A DNA stretch of 64,000 nucleotides from Closterium sp. NIES-65 (GCA_948144175.1 CANXME010002590.1:496001-560000); one strand, 5' to 3'. Counted from the stretch's first letter, positions 22,438 through 33,965 are shown. Numbers and translations: made by a program. The notes: a model not told the origin generated them from the letters alone.

Positions 22438-22452
22438 CGTCGTACTCTCACA

Positions 22453-23377
22453 GACTTGGAGGACTTGTATCTTTCCTACTTTGATTGGCTCTACTAGTTG
22501 CTCTTCCCCTTTTTGGTTTGACCATGCTTTACCCGTTTCTACCAAGCGTGATGAGTTTGTTTGTGTTATGAACCTGCGTTTATGTCTTGTTTAAGTTCCA
22601 TTTCTATTTGATGGGGAATCGTATCCGAATGAAATGGCAGCACTATAGACGCAGCTCCCAATTGTGCGAAGGCCAAAGAGGGTGTATTCCGTTTTTCAAA
22701 TGGTAAAAGCCGTTTTATAACAGTGAGCTTGCATAAACTCATGAGAGCTACATTGGAGTCACATGTGAGTCTCATAAGTGCACAGATTTGAGTCAGCAAT
22801 GGCAATTGTTTTGATCGCAATTCGAAGACAATTTTTAACAAGAGGAGGATGAAGCCAAATTCTCAAGGAATTGAGCAACCGTTTTCAAATACAGCATGGC
22901 AAAATCCTTAAAATTAGTTAAGCAACTGTTTTATGCTTGCCCTTACCTGTACATAAAATTTATTAATGTGTGCTTGTACCTGTCAAAAATGATTTTTTAT
23001 ACATGTGCGCCTTTTTAAGCTTGAACTCTACTATTCGTAATGATGAGAGTAGAAGCGTTAGTGTGGTGCTGCCAAAACTCTGCTCAGCTAGATTTCTCGT
23101 CCTAGAAGCTGAGCAAGGCATAACTACTCAGTTGTCATTATTCTACGCCCTTGGCTAGGAGGTGACAAGCTGTCACACTCGAAGGGCTAGAAGTGATGTT
23201 AAGTGTTGCCAAGTTTAAGCTTGTAGTTCAATTTAATCGCTTCCACATAATGTTATAGCTGTCAACACAAAAAGTTGTTTTTGGAACATCGTACTCTGTT
23301 ATACAGAATTGGTGATCCTTTTGTCAAATCCAATGCATTGAACCGTTGCACACCCTGTAATCGATCAGGTAAATCTT
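22453..23377. other. Unassigned AT-richer flank of G1
   Basis: About 925 bp with no credible reading frame, LTR or structural RNA. The G1 target duplication would start at 22453 (gactt), but its partner is outside the window. Base composition is clearly more AT-rich than the Copia elements, like the rest of 22453-26941. Confidence 0.6.
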
Positions 23378-23608
23378 CTATCTGTGGAACTGGATATATG
23401 CTTTTTTTATCGTGATTTTGTTCAGGGCTTTAGAATGGATGCACATGCGTAGTCCAACTCCCTTTTTGTGAACAAACAAGATAGGTGCTCCATATGGAGA
23501 CACGGTAGATTCTATCCATCCCTTCCTGGGGTACTCCTCATTATGTAACTTAGCCTTCTCGTACTCACCTGGACTGGGGGGATACAGAGGTGCCTTTATT
23601 GGCTCCAC
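23378..23608 (-). pseudogene. G3 reverse transcriptase N-terminal fragment
   Basis: 76 codons with YPRKGWIESTVSPYGAPILF, VHKKGVGLRMCI and KALNKITIKKAY, the standard first RT blocks of Ty3/Gypsy ([15 protein letters not shown] / CIDYRALN). The CIDYR block is altered to CIHSK. Catalytic motifs A to C are not visible to the left. Confidence 0.8.
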
Positions 23609-24355
23609 TAGGATGGTACAATATGACTGACTGCATGGTCGAAGGGTAACTCGTCCGGAATTGGCTAAAATTAATCATAATATTCCTCTACCAACGCCTT
23701 CAATAGAGGTGAAAAATCCTCAATCATTTGTGAAGTTGTTGGTTCCGAGGCTAGCTGAACATAAAAAATGTACCAGCCCCTTAACATGCTCCTCGAATTA
23801 GAGAGCCGACGCAAAGCGCACATCAAGTGCTAAGTTTTGATGTTTCTTATCCAGTGTATGGCACTTTGGAACTTGCCATTGGAACATCATCCTATTCTTT
23901 GTGAATGAAAGCGTACTATCTTGGAAATATAGAACCACTTCATTGGGCTGCAGTCAATCCATTCCCAAGACGATGTCTACGCCTGCCAAGAGGGATAAGA
24001 AAAAAACGCTGATAGTCTCCTAATATCCTTCCTTGGATATCCAGGCTAACCAACGCATGACATCTTGCATGAGATTGTCATAATATATTTGATATATGTT
24101 CTGTATAAGCGCATGTAGTTCTAGCTGTAGTGTAGTATCATTATTGTCCTGTGTGGTGGTGCACCACTCCTTGCATGCTTCTCTTCTATTTGTACCACTC
24201 TTTTCATAGTGCAATCTCTCCTTTGCTTGAACTCTTGCTACTTTCCTAAGCCTAAACCCTAGGCTAGTGGCTCTAGCTATACCTACTATTCTCACAGAGA
24301 TGACCCTGTCATCCCCCTAGCGAGTAGAAACAAGATAGTTTTTGAACTGGAACAT

Positions 24356-24426
24356 TCACTTCTCGTGGATCAATGACGCAGTTGCACCTGTATCAACCAC
24401 GATCGATGCATTACACCCATATACAC
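24356..24426 (-). pseudogene. G3 protease active-site remnant
   Basis: The short stretch SIVVDTGATASLIHEK carries the DTGA aspartic protease signature followed by a hydrophobic strand, as in retropepsins. Upstream coding is cut by the solo LTR at 24427. Position between the gag knuckle and RT fits pol order. Confidence 0.65.
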
Positions 24427-24556
24427 TGACAAAGTTTGAAGAAAGAAAGAGGAATGAACTAGCAGAAATGGGGATACAAATAGCAAACCCTAGAAGGGTT
24501 GTACTCGCTATAGAGCACCCCACTACAGGCTGGAACATAAGAATAATATTCTGACA
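24427..24556 (-). repeat. Solo Copia LTR with 5-bp target duplication
   Basis: 130 bp; in reverse complement it starts TGTCAGAATATTATTC and ends TTTGTCA. It shares the internal pattern of the Copia LTRs here (GTGGGGT, GTACAACCC, GGGTTTGCTATTTGTA, TTCATTCCT). TACAC is repeated at 24422-24426 and 24557-24561. No internal element sequence is present, so it is the product of LTR-LTR recombination. Confidence 0.9.
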
Positions 24557-25020
24557 TACACGACCAGTAAACAAAAGGTTGTGCTGATGTTTAGGTCAGA
24601 TATGATATGTTGTAATATCAGTGGTGGCAAATAATATGCATTTTTTTCCATGTTGCTAAAGAACAAGCGCGTGTCCATCACACATGGCGCACTTTTTTCC
24701 ACTATGCCAACATGCTCCAACCCTGAAGCGTTCAAAATAAATCACCTCAAAATGTGCGCGTTACCAATCCAACCACATCCATTATCCAAGGCAAATTTTG
24801 ATGATCACAACAGATTGTTGCAAATTTATCTTTTAATGATTCGACTGTAATCTTTTCAAGTGGGTGAAATCGAGAGGCAAACAAAGAACTTTTATTAGCG
24901 GAATATGCATACACACATGCAAATTTGCAATCAATAAGGCATTCAAGCTTCAACAACTCTTCAACCTTCAAGACTACTGCCTGTCCTCTCGATTTACTAT
25001 GCCCACTAGGTAACCACGCC

Positions 25021-25398
25021 CTAGTTGGGCTTCGCAAAATCCTGTTGGCTGCCCGAGGGCCCACTGCCATCATGGTGCATGTTGTCCATCTTAGGCTTGC
25101 CATAGTACTTCACCAACTTGCGGCGGCGGCACTCATAACCCTTGTGACCAGGCTTGCCACACTTGAAGCAACAATGGACATTGCTCGGTCCACCCTCGTT
25201 GACCTTTTTGGACTTGTGCTCAGCATGTTGTCCCTGCTGAATGGGCCTCTTGTGGTTCCCGCCCTTCCAAGGAGTAGCTGGATGCCTTCCGCTTGGAGCT
25301 GCAGAACTAGGCGACGGCCTTGAGGCTTGCTGCGGCTGAGGAGTGGTTTTTGCATAAGCACGAGAGTGCATATTCAAGGTCCCTACCACGCGCTTCAC
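25021..25398 (-). pseudogene. G3 gag C-terminus with CCHC knuckle
   Basis: 125 codons, basic and Gln/Pro/Ser-rich, with CFKCGKPGHKGYEC, a perfect CX2CX4HX4C nucleic-acid-binding knuckle near the C-terminus. In Ty3/Gypsy this binds the genomic RNA. No start codon is implied; it is the downstream part of the gag at 25531-25923 in another frame. Confidence 0.82.
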
Positions 25399-25530
25399 GT
25401 GATCACAGGACCTTCACGACTCCCCAGCCCCATCTGTTTTGTGCATGCTCTTGAGGTGTCCAAGCAGTCCTTTGAAGAAGAAATTGTTTTCCTTGCCTTC
25501 GCTCATACATTCCGCCGAATTCTGGAGCAT

Positions 25531-25923
25531 CTAAAATTCTTCGAACTCCACGGCGTACTGCTGAGCTGTGCGGTCCCCGCAATGCAGCATCTCAAGGTGG
25601 CTTCGGACCTCCAACTGTGCTGGCTGGATCTGGAAAGCTTGCTTGAGTGCAGAGGCAAATTTCTCCGACCCAAACGACTTCCTACATTCCTTAGCCTGAA
25701 GCTTGCTACCATACACCACCCTCGATGCTGTCTGATCCATCACGGTAGTGGCAGCGATGACGCGAGTGTCGTTATGGACCTTGTGAGACGCGAACAGGTC
25801 CGTCATCATCGATAACCAAGCCGCCACGTCCTTCTTGCCATGGATAAATGGTGGCAAAGCGCCAAAAACCTGAGTGGCCGGCTTAGCAGCGCGCTGTGTG
25901 GAGGGTCCAGGCTCAATTGCCAC
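25531..25923 (-). pseudogene. G3 gag core
   Basis: 130 codons. Features of a retrotransposon gag core: FIHGKKDVAAWLSMMTDLFASH, KLQAKECRKSFGSEKFASALKQAF and a RTAQQYAVEFEEF helix. Similar in plan but not in sequence to the G1/G2 gag. Interrupted at both ends. An upstream ORF at 25913-26125 has no recognised motif. Confidence 0.72.
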
Positions 25924-26125
25924 ACCACTTTAGCAAGAAGTGTTGGTCGACCGCTAGCACAGTGAGTAGGCGCGTATACTCGTGCTGCGAGGCAGAACAT
26001 GGTCTCCCGCTGGAAAGCCTTGAAAGCTTCTTCAGTTCGTTGAACCTTGAATTCTGCCTTGCCAACTGATGAACGTGCTCACATGCATCGCACTTCATGT
26101 TCTTAAGCTCAACGTCCAAGTACAT

Positions 26126-26941
26126 GATTTTGTTGTCGTGGTTAGAGAGCTCTCACCGGAGTGTGTCAATGAGTGACTTATATTGTGGATGCGTGTGTCC
26201 TAGGCAACAGCATGATATTGCAGCTTAGCAATTTCAGCATGCAATATGTTTTCTCCCTTGAACTCAATATCCTCCTACTAAGAATCCTCTTCCTGCGCTT
26301 TTGAGAGTTTTCAACAAGAGATTAATCAGCCATTTTCTCATCCATGTTATTTGTATCAATCCTCTGCATAGAAGCTTCAAGCTATGCATGGGAGTTGCTT
26401 CCGTTATCACCACCAGCATGGGAATCGGTACAAGCCATGATATGACAGAATCTTTGTACTATAAAAGAGGGTTACAGATCTACTGCAATTTGAAGTCATC
26501 CCAGTGAAAACCAAGATTGGCATTTACCCATATAATAACAAGCGCTCGTACAAAATAGAGAGTTGCAGCTGCTAAAATCGTACGAGTCTGGAGAGTATTG
26601 GAGAATGCAGAAAGAAATTGCGGATGAGAAATTGAGAGAGAATGGTAATTTTTCCCAATTGAGTTGTTGGGGAAAGGAAGTGAACATTGAGCTTGGGAAG
26701 CTCAAACCCCTTCCTACTACCCCTTGGGGTGCAACCACCTTCCCCATGGCAAGGAGGGGTGTGCTTTCATGGGCTTTGCCCATATGGCAATGATTGATGA
26801 TTTCAATCAATTATATTCTAGACAACAAGGATATAAATACATAGTTATCAAAAACATGTGTTGTTGTTCTTAATTGCAATTGCAGTGAACGGCGGAAATG
26901 ATGTCGACTGGATTGTTTAAATCCAGTTGGGTTGAACCTAC
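26126..26941. other. Unassigned AT-rich stretch
   Basis: About 800 bp between G3 and C3. Short open frames (such as 26563-26793 plus) have no recognisable motif. A TATAAATA element at 26831 and a poly-T-poor context suggest nothing firm; an unrecognised LTR of G3 is possible. I see no gene. Confidence 0.5.
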
Positions 26942-27070
26942 TGTCAGAATCGAGAGAAGTGGTTGGACTAGCAAGATTGGGAGTACAAGTAGGAAAACCC
27001 TAGAATATTGTACCCCCTAAGGCTAAACCCACTGTAGCCTACGGAACAGTAACATATACAATGTTTGACA
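26942..27070 (-). repeat. C3 3' LTR
   Basis: 129 bp; in element sense TGTCAAACATTG...CGATTCTGACA. Preceded in the element by cctatgggggtg, the likely polypurine tract. Sequence outside is 26937-26941 cctac. Confidence 0.85.
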
Positions 27071-27366
27071 CACCCCCATAGGCTAAGTGGGGGAGAGCAA
27101 GGGGTCACAAGACCAGTCAAGAAAGACAAAGCAAGCTCAGGGTGGATCACAACGTCACCACACACTCTGAGCACAAGCAAGAGGCCACAAGGCCAGTTCA
27201 CATGCAGAGGCATATAAGTAACACAAGCACCACAGTGATCTATACCTAGCAAAGCAAGTATGCAGGTATATATATGTATAAATCACAGTACAGGCAAAGT
27301 CTACAACAAGTGAGGAAAAGTGGGCACAAGTCCTAGCAAAGTGCAAAAACGCTGATGATCACCAGA

Positions 27367-28709
27367 CTAAAGTGCCTTGGTGAATATATCAGCAGTGTTT
27401 GCCTGAGTGGCCACGTAATGCAAACGAAGCTGACCACGCTGCTGCAACTCTCGAGCCAGGAAGTAACGCAAAGCGATGTGCTTCATTCTGTGCTCCAGTC
27501 TGTGCTCCTCACACAAGGCAATGGCAGCCTTGTTGTCGACGTACAGCACTGGAGGAGAACGAGGCCGCTCTCCCAGGTCGGTCAGCAGGTAGGTGAGCCA
27601 GCGTAACTCCTTTGCAGCCATGGCTGTGGCGTAGATCTCAGCCTCACAATTGAAGCTGAGAACTCAAGACGAACACGTAGAACGCCACGAAACTAAGCCA
27701 GAGCCAAGGCTGAAGGTGTAACCCTGTGACGACCGCTGAGTAGCGTGGTCGTCAACCCAAGAAGCGTCTGATTGCCCAGTGAGAACAACTGAGCTCCTTC
27801 CTCCAAGCACTAGCCCCATGCCCGATGTACTGCACAAGTAGCGCAATACCCTCTTTGCAGAATCCTAGTGCACCTTTCGGTGCCTACTAAGAGCCATGTA
27901 GCAAGCCAGAAGGCCAAGAGGGTACGCTAGGCCAGGACAAGTGCAAGTCATCAGGTACATGAGGCAGCCAACTAGCTCTGGGTATGGATCACTCGACTCT
28001 ACGGACTCATCCAAGGCAAAGCTGAGAGCGAGTGACCTGTAGCCAGAGGAGTCACCTGTGCCGAGGACCAGGTGAAGTCGAAGCGCTGAACAACCTGCTG
28101 CACCATGTGTGACTGAGTCAGTGTGATGGTGCGGCGTGCTCTGTCCCGGGTGATTTGCAAGCCAAGGTAGCTGCACAGCTGACCCAGGTCTCTGCACATG
28201 TGTCTCTTCTGCAGCTCCGACTTCACCAGGGCAAGAGCCTCAGTGTCAGCGGTGGCAAAGACCAAGTCGTCGACGTACACGAGGATGTAGAACGGCGGCA
28301 GCGAAGTGTCGATGCGCAGAAACACCGACAGGTCAGCAGTAGAAGGCGCGAACCCAAGAGCCGCAAGGTTAGTCCTCAGTGTGTCGTGCCACTCACGTGG
28401 CGCCTGGCGGAGACCGTAGACCGGCCGCCGGAGGCTCCACTGGGTACCAGGAGGAAATGACCCAGTAAAGCTAGGAGGGCGGCGCAGCCAGATCTCCTCG
28501 TGCAGGCTGCCCTGCAAGAAAGCAGTGCTGAAGTCGAGAGAGTGCAGCTCGTAGTCACGCTGAGTGGCAACGTGCAGTAGCACCCGAAGAGTGGTCATCT
28601 TCGGGGTGGGGGAGAAGGTCTGGAAGAAGTTTACTCCCTCTCGCTGACTGAAGCCTCGAGCAACGTAACGAGCCTTGAAGACAGGCGGAGAACCTGGCGG
28701 CCGCTTCAC
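27367..28709 (-). pseudogene. C3 reverse transcriptase and RNase H
   Basis: RT piece 27999-28709 (236 codons) with FKARYVARGFSQREGVNFF, LDFSTAFLQGSLHEEIW and YVDD in FYILVYVDDLVF. A frameshift near 28000 separates it from the connection domain (27865-28197). RNase H is split among 27664-27846 (TGQSDASWVDDHATQ, with GHAD changed to GQSD) and 27367-27621 (YVDNKAAIALCEEH ... TADIFTKAL). A stop near 27664 breaks the CEAEIYA region. Non-functional. Confidence 0.88.
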
Positions 28710-28766
28710 CCTGAAAATCTACATGCCACTGACGATGTTTGCCCCAGGTGGGGGAACCTCGTTGAT

Positions 28767-30390
28767 CTAAGTGCCTGTGGACTTCCAGGATGCCATCTCT
28801 GCGTCCATGGCTGACTGCAACTGAGAGGAGTACTCACCCGCGATCGCCTCTGCGTAAGAGCGCGAGGTCGGGATGTCTGGTGCATCCGGGTCTCCCTCAG
28901 GTGCAATCAGCATGGACACGAGATGAAGTACAGCAGCGGCAAAGCACTCAAAGTCCTCCTGCCTGTCCTCAAGGACGTCCGTGTCTAGAGCACACTCACC
29001 CCCGACGGACGGAGGACAGACAGACTCAGACTCAGCAACAAGACTCGCGGCGTAGTCTAGACGACAGTGAGCAGCAAAGTCGACAAGCTCAGCAACTAGG
29101 GCAGACGTAGCAGTAGACTCAAAGGAAGGGTCAGTGACAACCGTGGCCAGGAGACGCGTGACAGTAGGACTAGCAGCACGATGAGAGTCAGACTCCGGGT
29201 CAGCAAGGGCAGGAAGAGAGGACGCAGGAGGAGAAGGCAGAGGGACTCGCTGTGGAGCAGTGGAAAGACGAAGCGTCATCTGGTGAGTGCCTGGGACAGC
29301 AGGAGGACGCTAACGCGGGACACTACAACCGATGCGAGCAGCACAAACAGGTGACGCAGAACGATGCTCAGGCGACACAGGACGAGACTCAGGCTCACGA
29401 CGCTCCGTAAGACCTCCGGTCAGACCAGTGTAGGGAGAAGGACCAGGGAGTGGCGAGTCAGGTTGTAACTGTAACTGCGTCTGGACAGGCTGAGGAAACT
29501 CTAAGGATCGAGCAGGACAAGAAGGAGGAGGCTGACCAAGAACCTGCTGAAGGAGCGGAACGAAGTACGACCGCGGTCGTGAAGCGCCCTCAGAACCAGC
29601 AGAGATCGCACCAGAACCCCCACCAGCAGCTCCAACTCCTGCAGTACTACCAGCAGCACTAGTAGTGCCAACTCCAGTACCCCAAGTAGCGCCATCTCCA
29701 GCCGAACCGTTGGCTCCAGCACCTGCAGGACCAACCCCAGGGTTGTCAGCTACACCAACTCCAGTAGGCCCGGCGCCCTCAGCTCCACCGGCAGCTCCAG
29801 CATCTGCAGCTCCAACTCCAGCACCAGCAGCACCTCCAGTAGCACCAGCGCCAGCAGAACCCCCAGTCCCAGCAGCTCCAGTACCGCTCGTACGAGCACC
29901 TCCAGGACTAGAGACTCCAGTACCTCCAGCAGCACTAGGGCCTCCAGCGGGCGGCACCCCAGTGCAGGGAGCGCCGCTCCGGAGGCTACAGCGCCGAGCA
30001 TACCACTCACGCAGTCACTGTGGGGAGGGAGGCAACGGCTACGGCTCAGCACCCGCAGCACCACCAGCTCCAACTCCGGCAGAACCCCCAGCTCCAGCAG
30101 CCCCACGCCGGAGGCTGTAACGCTGAGAGTACCACTCACGCAACTGCTGTGAAGATGGAGCGTCACCAGGCGCACGACGGTCAGTCTCAGCTCCCCCCGG
30201 CTCAGCACCCCTACGCTCAGCCCCCCTAGGCTCAGCACCCCCAGTCTCAGCACCCCCAGGCTTAGCACCCCCAGGCTCAGCACCCCTAGGCTCAGCACCC
30301 TCAGTCTTAGCACCCCCAGATGCAGCACCCCCAGTCTCAGTTCCCCTCGCAGGACCATAGTCGACAGCTACCTCGACAAGCTCGACCGGG
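28767..30390 (-). pseudogene. C3 integrase-RT hinge with repeats
   Basis: Pieces 28767-29279 (170 codons, with ALVAELVDFAAHCRLDYAASL shared with C1, C4, C5 and C7) and 29310-29957 (215 codons, Gly/Ala/Thr/Val repeats and PRSYFVPLLQQVLG). At 30170-30350 lies a 15-bp array of cacccccaggctcag-type units (EPGGA). Stops occur at 28767 and around 29310. No catalytic motif. Confidence 0.75.
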
Positions 30391-31857
30391 TCTACCTAGG
30401 AAACACCTGAGGGAGTAGGACCCTGGGGAGGGAGGGGGTCTACCGAAGCAGCACCTGGCGGGAGGAAGAGCGGCGGGGGGGGGGGAGCAGCGCAGTGCGG
30501 TAGGGGAACAGACGGTAAAAGGGTACCGACTCGTCAAAAGTGACGTCCCCAGAGGGGAAGACACGGCACGAGGTGGGGTGGTAAAACTGCCAGCCAAGCG
30601 CATCAAGAACAAAGCCAAGAAAGACGCAAGGAATGGCACGGGAGGAGAGTTTGTCCGCAGACGTATCGCGGACAAAGGCTCGACATCCCCAGACTCAGAA
30701 CACTGACGCATCGCCAACCTTCCCCGTCCAACGCAGTGTGGGCGAGGTCTCCGGAGCAGAGACCCGGGGCCAGAGGTTGAGCTGATGCGCAGCGTACTGC
30801 ACTGCAAACGACCACAGGAAATGGGGGGTAGCCGCATGGATCATAGAGGTACGAGCCACCTCCATGACTAAGCCAATGCGGTGCTCAGCAATCCCATTCT
30901 ACTGTGGAGAGGCCGGCAATGTGAACGTCTGGCGGATGCCGTGCTCCGCACAGTAGGCTGCCAAGAGGTCAGAGGAAAACTCACCACCTCTGTTAGAGTG
31001 CAGACGCAGGACTGGAAAGTCCGACTGGAACCGGTCGCGGAGCGGGAGACGAGCAGCGCGGATCCAAGGGATCAAAACATCAGGGACCTCACCCTTGGTG
31101 CGCAAGGGGAAGATTGTGGTGTAGCGCGTGTAGTCGTCGACGACCAGCAGGAATACTGCTCGTGGCCCTGTCCACGGACGCGGGCTGGGCCCCACACGTC
31201 CAAGTGGAGAGTCTGCAGAGGAGCCTCTGTGGGAGGGAACGAGGAGGAGTGAGGAGTGGCGCGCTGCCACCCCTCGACATAGGGAAGACAGGGAGGAGCA
31301 GGCGAGGGTGGGAGAGGAGGGAGAACCTTGGGAAGACCAGAGATAAGGTACCAGGAGTGCATGCCACGAAGGCGCTGCACTGAAGGGTGACCAAGGCGGT
31401 GGTGCCAGAGGATAGTCTGGTGCGACAGGGTGCAACAGGAGCAGGGGGTCGACAGCTGATGTGACGCAGACGCAGGCGCAGCTACCTGAGGGGACTCAGT
31501 GGTCAGTGTGTACAAGTCCGACCCCAGCAGTCGAGTAAAGGTAGCCAGGTGGCGACCCGTCCGAGCACACGTATAGTGGGTTACACGCTCATAGGCAGGG
31601 GTGAACTGGTGAACACCCCCGTCTTGGAGAGCAGAGCCCGCCACCAAGTTCGTAGAGAACGAAGGGAGGTAATGACCCAACAGAGTGCCAGCCGGAACCG
31701 TGGGACAAGGGAGGACAGTGGAGGAGGTTGCAAGGACTGGGCCCCCAGAGGGGTCAGCGAGAGAGACAGCAACAGGCCGAGCTAGCTGCTCAAGGACAGT
31801 GCGGTCACGAAAGAAACAACGGGAAGCACCCAAGTCCAGTGTGAAGGTGTGCAGTGC
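30391..31857 (-). pseudogene. C3 protease and integrase
   Basis: Pieces 31072-31833 (253 codons) and 30899-31435 (178 codons). The protease active-site triplet reads DLG instead of DSG at about 31830, just inside a TAG at 31858. The HRLGHPSV / CLPYVEG finger has Cys-Pro-Tyr in place of Cys-Pro-Cys. Integrase keeps MDVWGP-type and LHSNRGGEFSS blocks, where the catalytic second Asp is now Asn. A TAG at 30899-30901 replaces CAG just before the NGIAERRI block with the catalytic Glu. Three enzyme sites are lost. Confidence 0.85.
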
Positions 31858-33362
31858 CTAAGTAGACGCAATACCAGCAAGCGCAGACTCACAAGCACCT
31901 GGAGCAGCAGACTCACTGGCACCTAGAGCAGCAGCCTCACCAGGACCTAGGGCAGCAGATGCACTAGTATCTAGAGCGGCAGCCTCACTGGTCCCAATAC
32001 CCGGGCCGGGCGGTACACTCAGGTAGCAGTCACCCTCAACACAAATAGTCAATGCATACATAGCACCAAGGATAGCATCATAATCAAGAGCAAAGATATC
32101 AATTCCCTTCTTAAGCAAATCAGCCCAGCGGGGCAGCTCAGAGGCGTCAGGGAACTGCTCACGCCAGGCGTCGTCGAGACGAAAGAAGCAGTGATGCGCC
32201 GTGTGAAACCTCCCACAGGTCTGGCCAGTGCAGTCATCTGTGCGGAGGACGTACGGGCAGGTACCTCCACCCTCAGACCCCCCACGCTGAGAGTACCACT
32301 CACGGAGCTGCTGGGACGACAAGGTCTCGCTGGGACGTTGCTATTGCTGCCTCTAGCCACCTCCGATCCCCCCACGCTGCACCGCTCCACCGCGCCTGCC
32401 ACCAGCTCCACTGCCGCCACCACCACCCCCACCACCCCCGCCACCGCCGCCGCCACCACCCCCGGCTCCGCCACTGACCCCTCCTACACCAGCACCACTC
32501 CCACCACCGCCACCACCCCGCCGCCTCCACCCCCTCCACCACCACCGCCCCCGCCGCCACCTCTGCCACCCCTGCCCCCCTTGCCCCTGTCGCCCTTGCG
32601 CCTCCCACTAGGAGCAGACGCAGCCCCGACCCCCTCAGCACCGAGGTAGTCGACAGCAGCAGCTGATGCAATGGAGGGGAGGAGGGGGACGGGGGAGCAC
32701 CCCTCAAAGAAGGGGGCGCAAGGGTCGCCACGAGAGGCACCTACAGCTACAATAATCTTCTTAGCTGCTAGGAGTTCCTTCTTGAGCAGGTCCACAGTGA
32801 GGTCGGTAGGGGAGAGGGCGAGAAAGTGGTCCCTGACAGTGCGAAGGGAGTCAGGGAGGCGGGTGACTAGGTGGTAGAGTGTGAGGTACATCGGGGGAGG
32901 GTTCTTAGCTAGGAAATCGGGGGGAAGCGCGGCACGCTAGCGAAGATTACGAGTACGGAGGTGCGTGATGAGGTCAGCTACAGTGGCAAAAGCAGACAGA
33001 TTGGGGAAGTGATAGGGAAGTGAGAGACGGCCTATTGCAGCAGTAGCAGGGGAGGAGTAGCGTGCAACTACAGCGTCGTACAGCTCCTTAGCGGTCTTAT
33101 GCTGGCCAAAGTGCTCGCGTTCATCTAACGGTAGGTGGCTGCGAACGGCTAGGCGAGCATGAGCGTCACGGGTCTGCCACTGTGAGCGAGCAGTGCTGTT
33201 AGCAGTAGGAACAGGTGCGGGAGCGGCGCCAGACGTGTGGTCAAAAAAAGAAACATCGTCCTTGACAGTGATCTGGAGGAACAGGTGTAGGTCATCGAAC
33301 CAAACGACAAACTTAATCGGATGGCCCTCAGATTCAAAGGTGAGAACTATAGGACTAGCCAT
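31858..33362 (-). pseudogene. C3 gag
   Basis: ATG at 33362. A TAG at 32937-32939 interrupts the first frame after 141 codons, and homology continues in frame (32484-32891) into the glycine tract, where the frame shifts. The downstream piece 31858-32322 carries the Cys/His cluster CPYVLRTDDCTGQTCG with His and Cys following, again C-x13-C-x3-H-x4-C. It then continues to LLKKGIDIFALDYDAILGAMY, conserved in C4 and C7. Confidence 0.87.
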
Positions 33363-33885
33363 AGTGACAGTAGCAGCAGTAGCAGTAGCAGTGGTAGTAG
33401 TAGCAGTAGTAGAAGTAAGAGCAGTAGCAGTAGCAGCTGTAGTAGTAGGAACCGAACAGCAAGTGCTGCAGGTGGTGCACAGTAGGGCGCCGCGGCTCGG
33501 TCAGGGGGGCGCGGCTCGATTAGGGCGGCGCGGCTCGGTCAGGGCGGCGCGGCGCGGCTCGGACTAGGCTACGGGGCGCGGCGCGACGGTGGGCTTGCGC
33601 GTGGGCGGCTGTAGCGTACGGGCTGCGGCTGTGCGTGGGCTGCAGTCGCGCGCGGGCGGCGGCCTACACACGCGACGCGGCGGCCTATGGGCGGGGCTGC
33701 GGCGCGCTGGACGGCCAGCAGGGCCGGTCAACGGGCGGCTAGCGGGCTGCTCGTGGGCGGCGCTGGTCGTGCGGGCGGCTAACAAGCGACGCGCGCGCGA
33801 CTCAAGCCGCGCGCGGGCGGCTAGCGGGCTACGCGCGCTAAAAAAAAAGGCCGCGCGCGGGGCTAGCGAGCTGTGCACGGGCAGC

Positions 33886-33887
<2 letters not shown>
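33363..33887 (-). repeat. C3 GC-rich leader, truncated
   Basis: Starts with (agcagt)-type triplet runs at 33364-33440, then gcggctcggtcagggcggc-type units (33480-33560) and gcgcgggcggct repeats. No primer site or LTR follows; the leader runs into the (GA)n tract. Confidence 0.75.

Positions 33888-33964
<77 letters not shown>
33888..33964 (+). repeat. (GA)n microsatellite, left border of RLE1
   Basis: 77 bp of uninterrupted GA dinucleotides between the C3 leader and the RLE1 5' region. Matched by a second (GA)n tract at 39079-39166 on the other side of RLE1. Confidence 0.97.

Positions 33965-33965
<1 letters not shown>

Larger units (their letters stand above)
1..22452 (-). mobile_element. 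Gypsy element G1 (Ty3/Gypsy), partial, split by three nested elements
   Basis: Minus-strand Ty3/Gypsy LTR retrotransposon that enters from the left edge. Its surviving pieces are 1-1350 (protease and start of RT), 8949-10472 (pol N-terminus, gag, primer site, LTR end), 16647-16931 (middle of the 5' LTR) and 22438-22452 (LTR start). Joining these pieces gives an order collinear with the more complete relative G2 at 10473-16646. The gaps are C1, G2 and C2, each with its own 5-bp target duplication, so G1 is older than all three. RT core, RNase H, integrase and 3' LTR lie outside the window. Reading frames are broken: a frameshift and stop in gag, and a stop in RT. Confidence 0.93.
10394..22452 (-). 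repeat. G1 5' LTR in three pieces, interrupted by G2 and C2
   Basis: Pieces 10394-10472, 16647-16931 and 22438-22452 are, in reverse complement, collinear with the 388-bp G2 LTR from end to start. G2 (TATAG duplicated) and C2 (CGTCG duplicated) sit in the gaps. With duplications counted once the pieces total about 369 bp. The primer site complement lies just before 10394. Confidence 0.92.
23378..26125 (-). mobile_element. Gypsy element G3, old and degenerate
   Basis: Minus-strand remnants in the correct Ty3/Gypsy order: gag core (25531-25923), CCHC knuckle (25021-25398), protease DTGA (about 24356-24426) and RT N-terminus (23378-23608). Many stops and frame changes separate them. It is not of the G1/G2 family: the knuckle, protease and RT sequences differ clearly. 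No LTRs were found. A solo Copia LTR is inserted just upstream of the protease motif. Confidence 0.78.
26942..33887 (-). mobile_element. Copia element C3, 5'-truncated
   Basis: Minus-strand Copia element of the same subfamily as C4: gag starts MASPIVLTFESEGHPIKF, unlike the MATPSVL group of C1, C2, C5 and C6. The 3' LTR is present (26942-27070), but the leader ends in a (GA)n microsatellite at 33888 and no 5' LTR follows, so no target duplication can be tested. Multiple stops and frameshifts. Protease DSG is changed to DLG. Confidence 0.88.

Noticed and set aside
22566-22841. Small ORFs in the flank of G1 (22566-22841, 22970-23158) and near 26496-26810
   Set aside because: No motif, ordinary length for random AT-rich DNA.
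26820-26941. Possible LTR of G3 next to C3
   Set aside because: A TATAAATA element is present, but no second copy or TG...CA partner could be found in the window.
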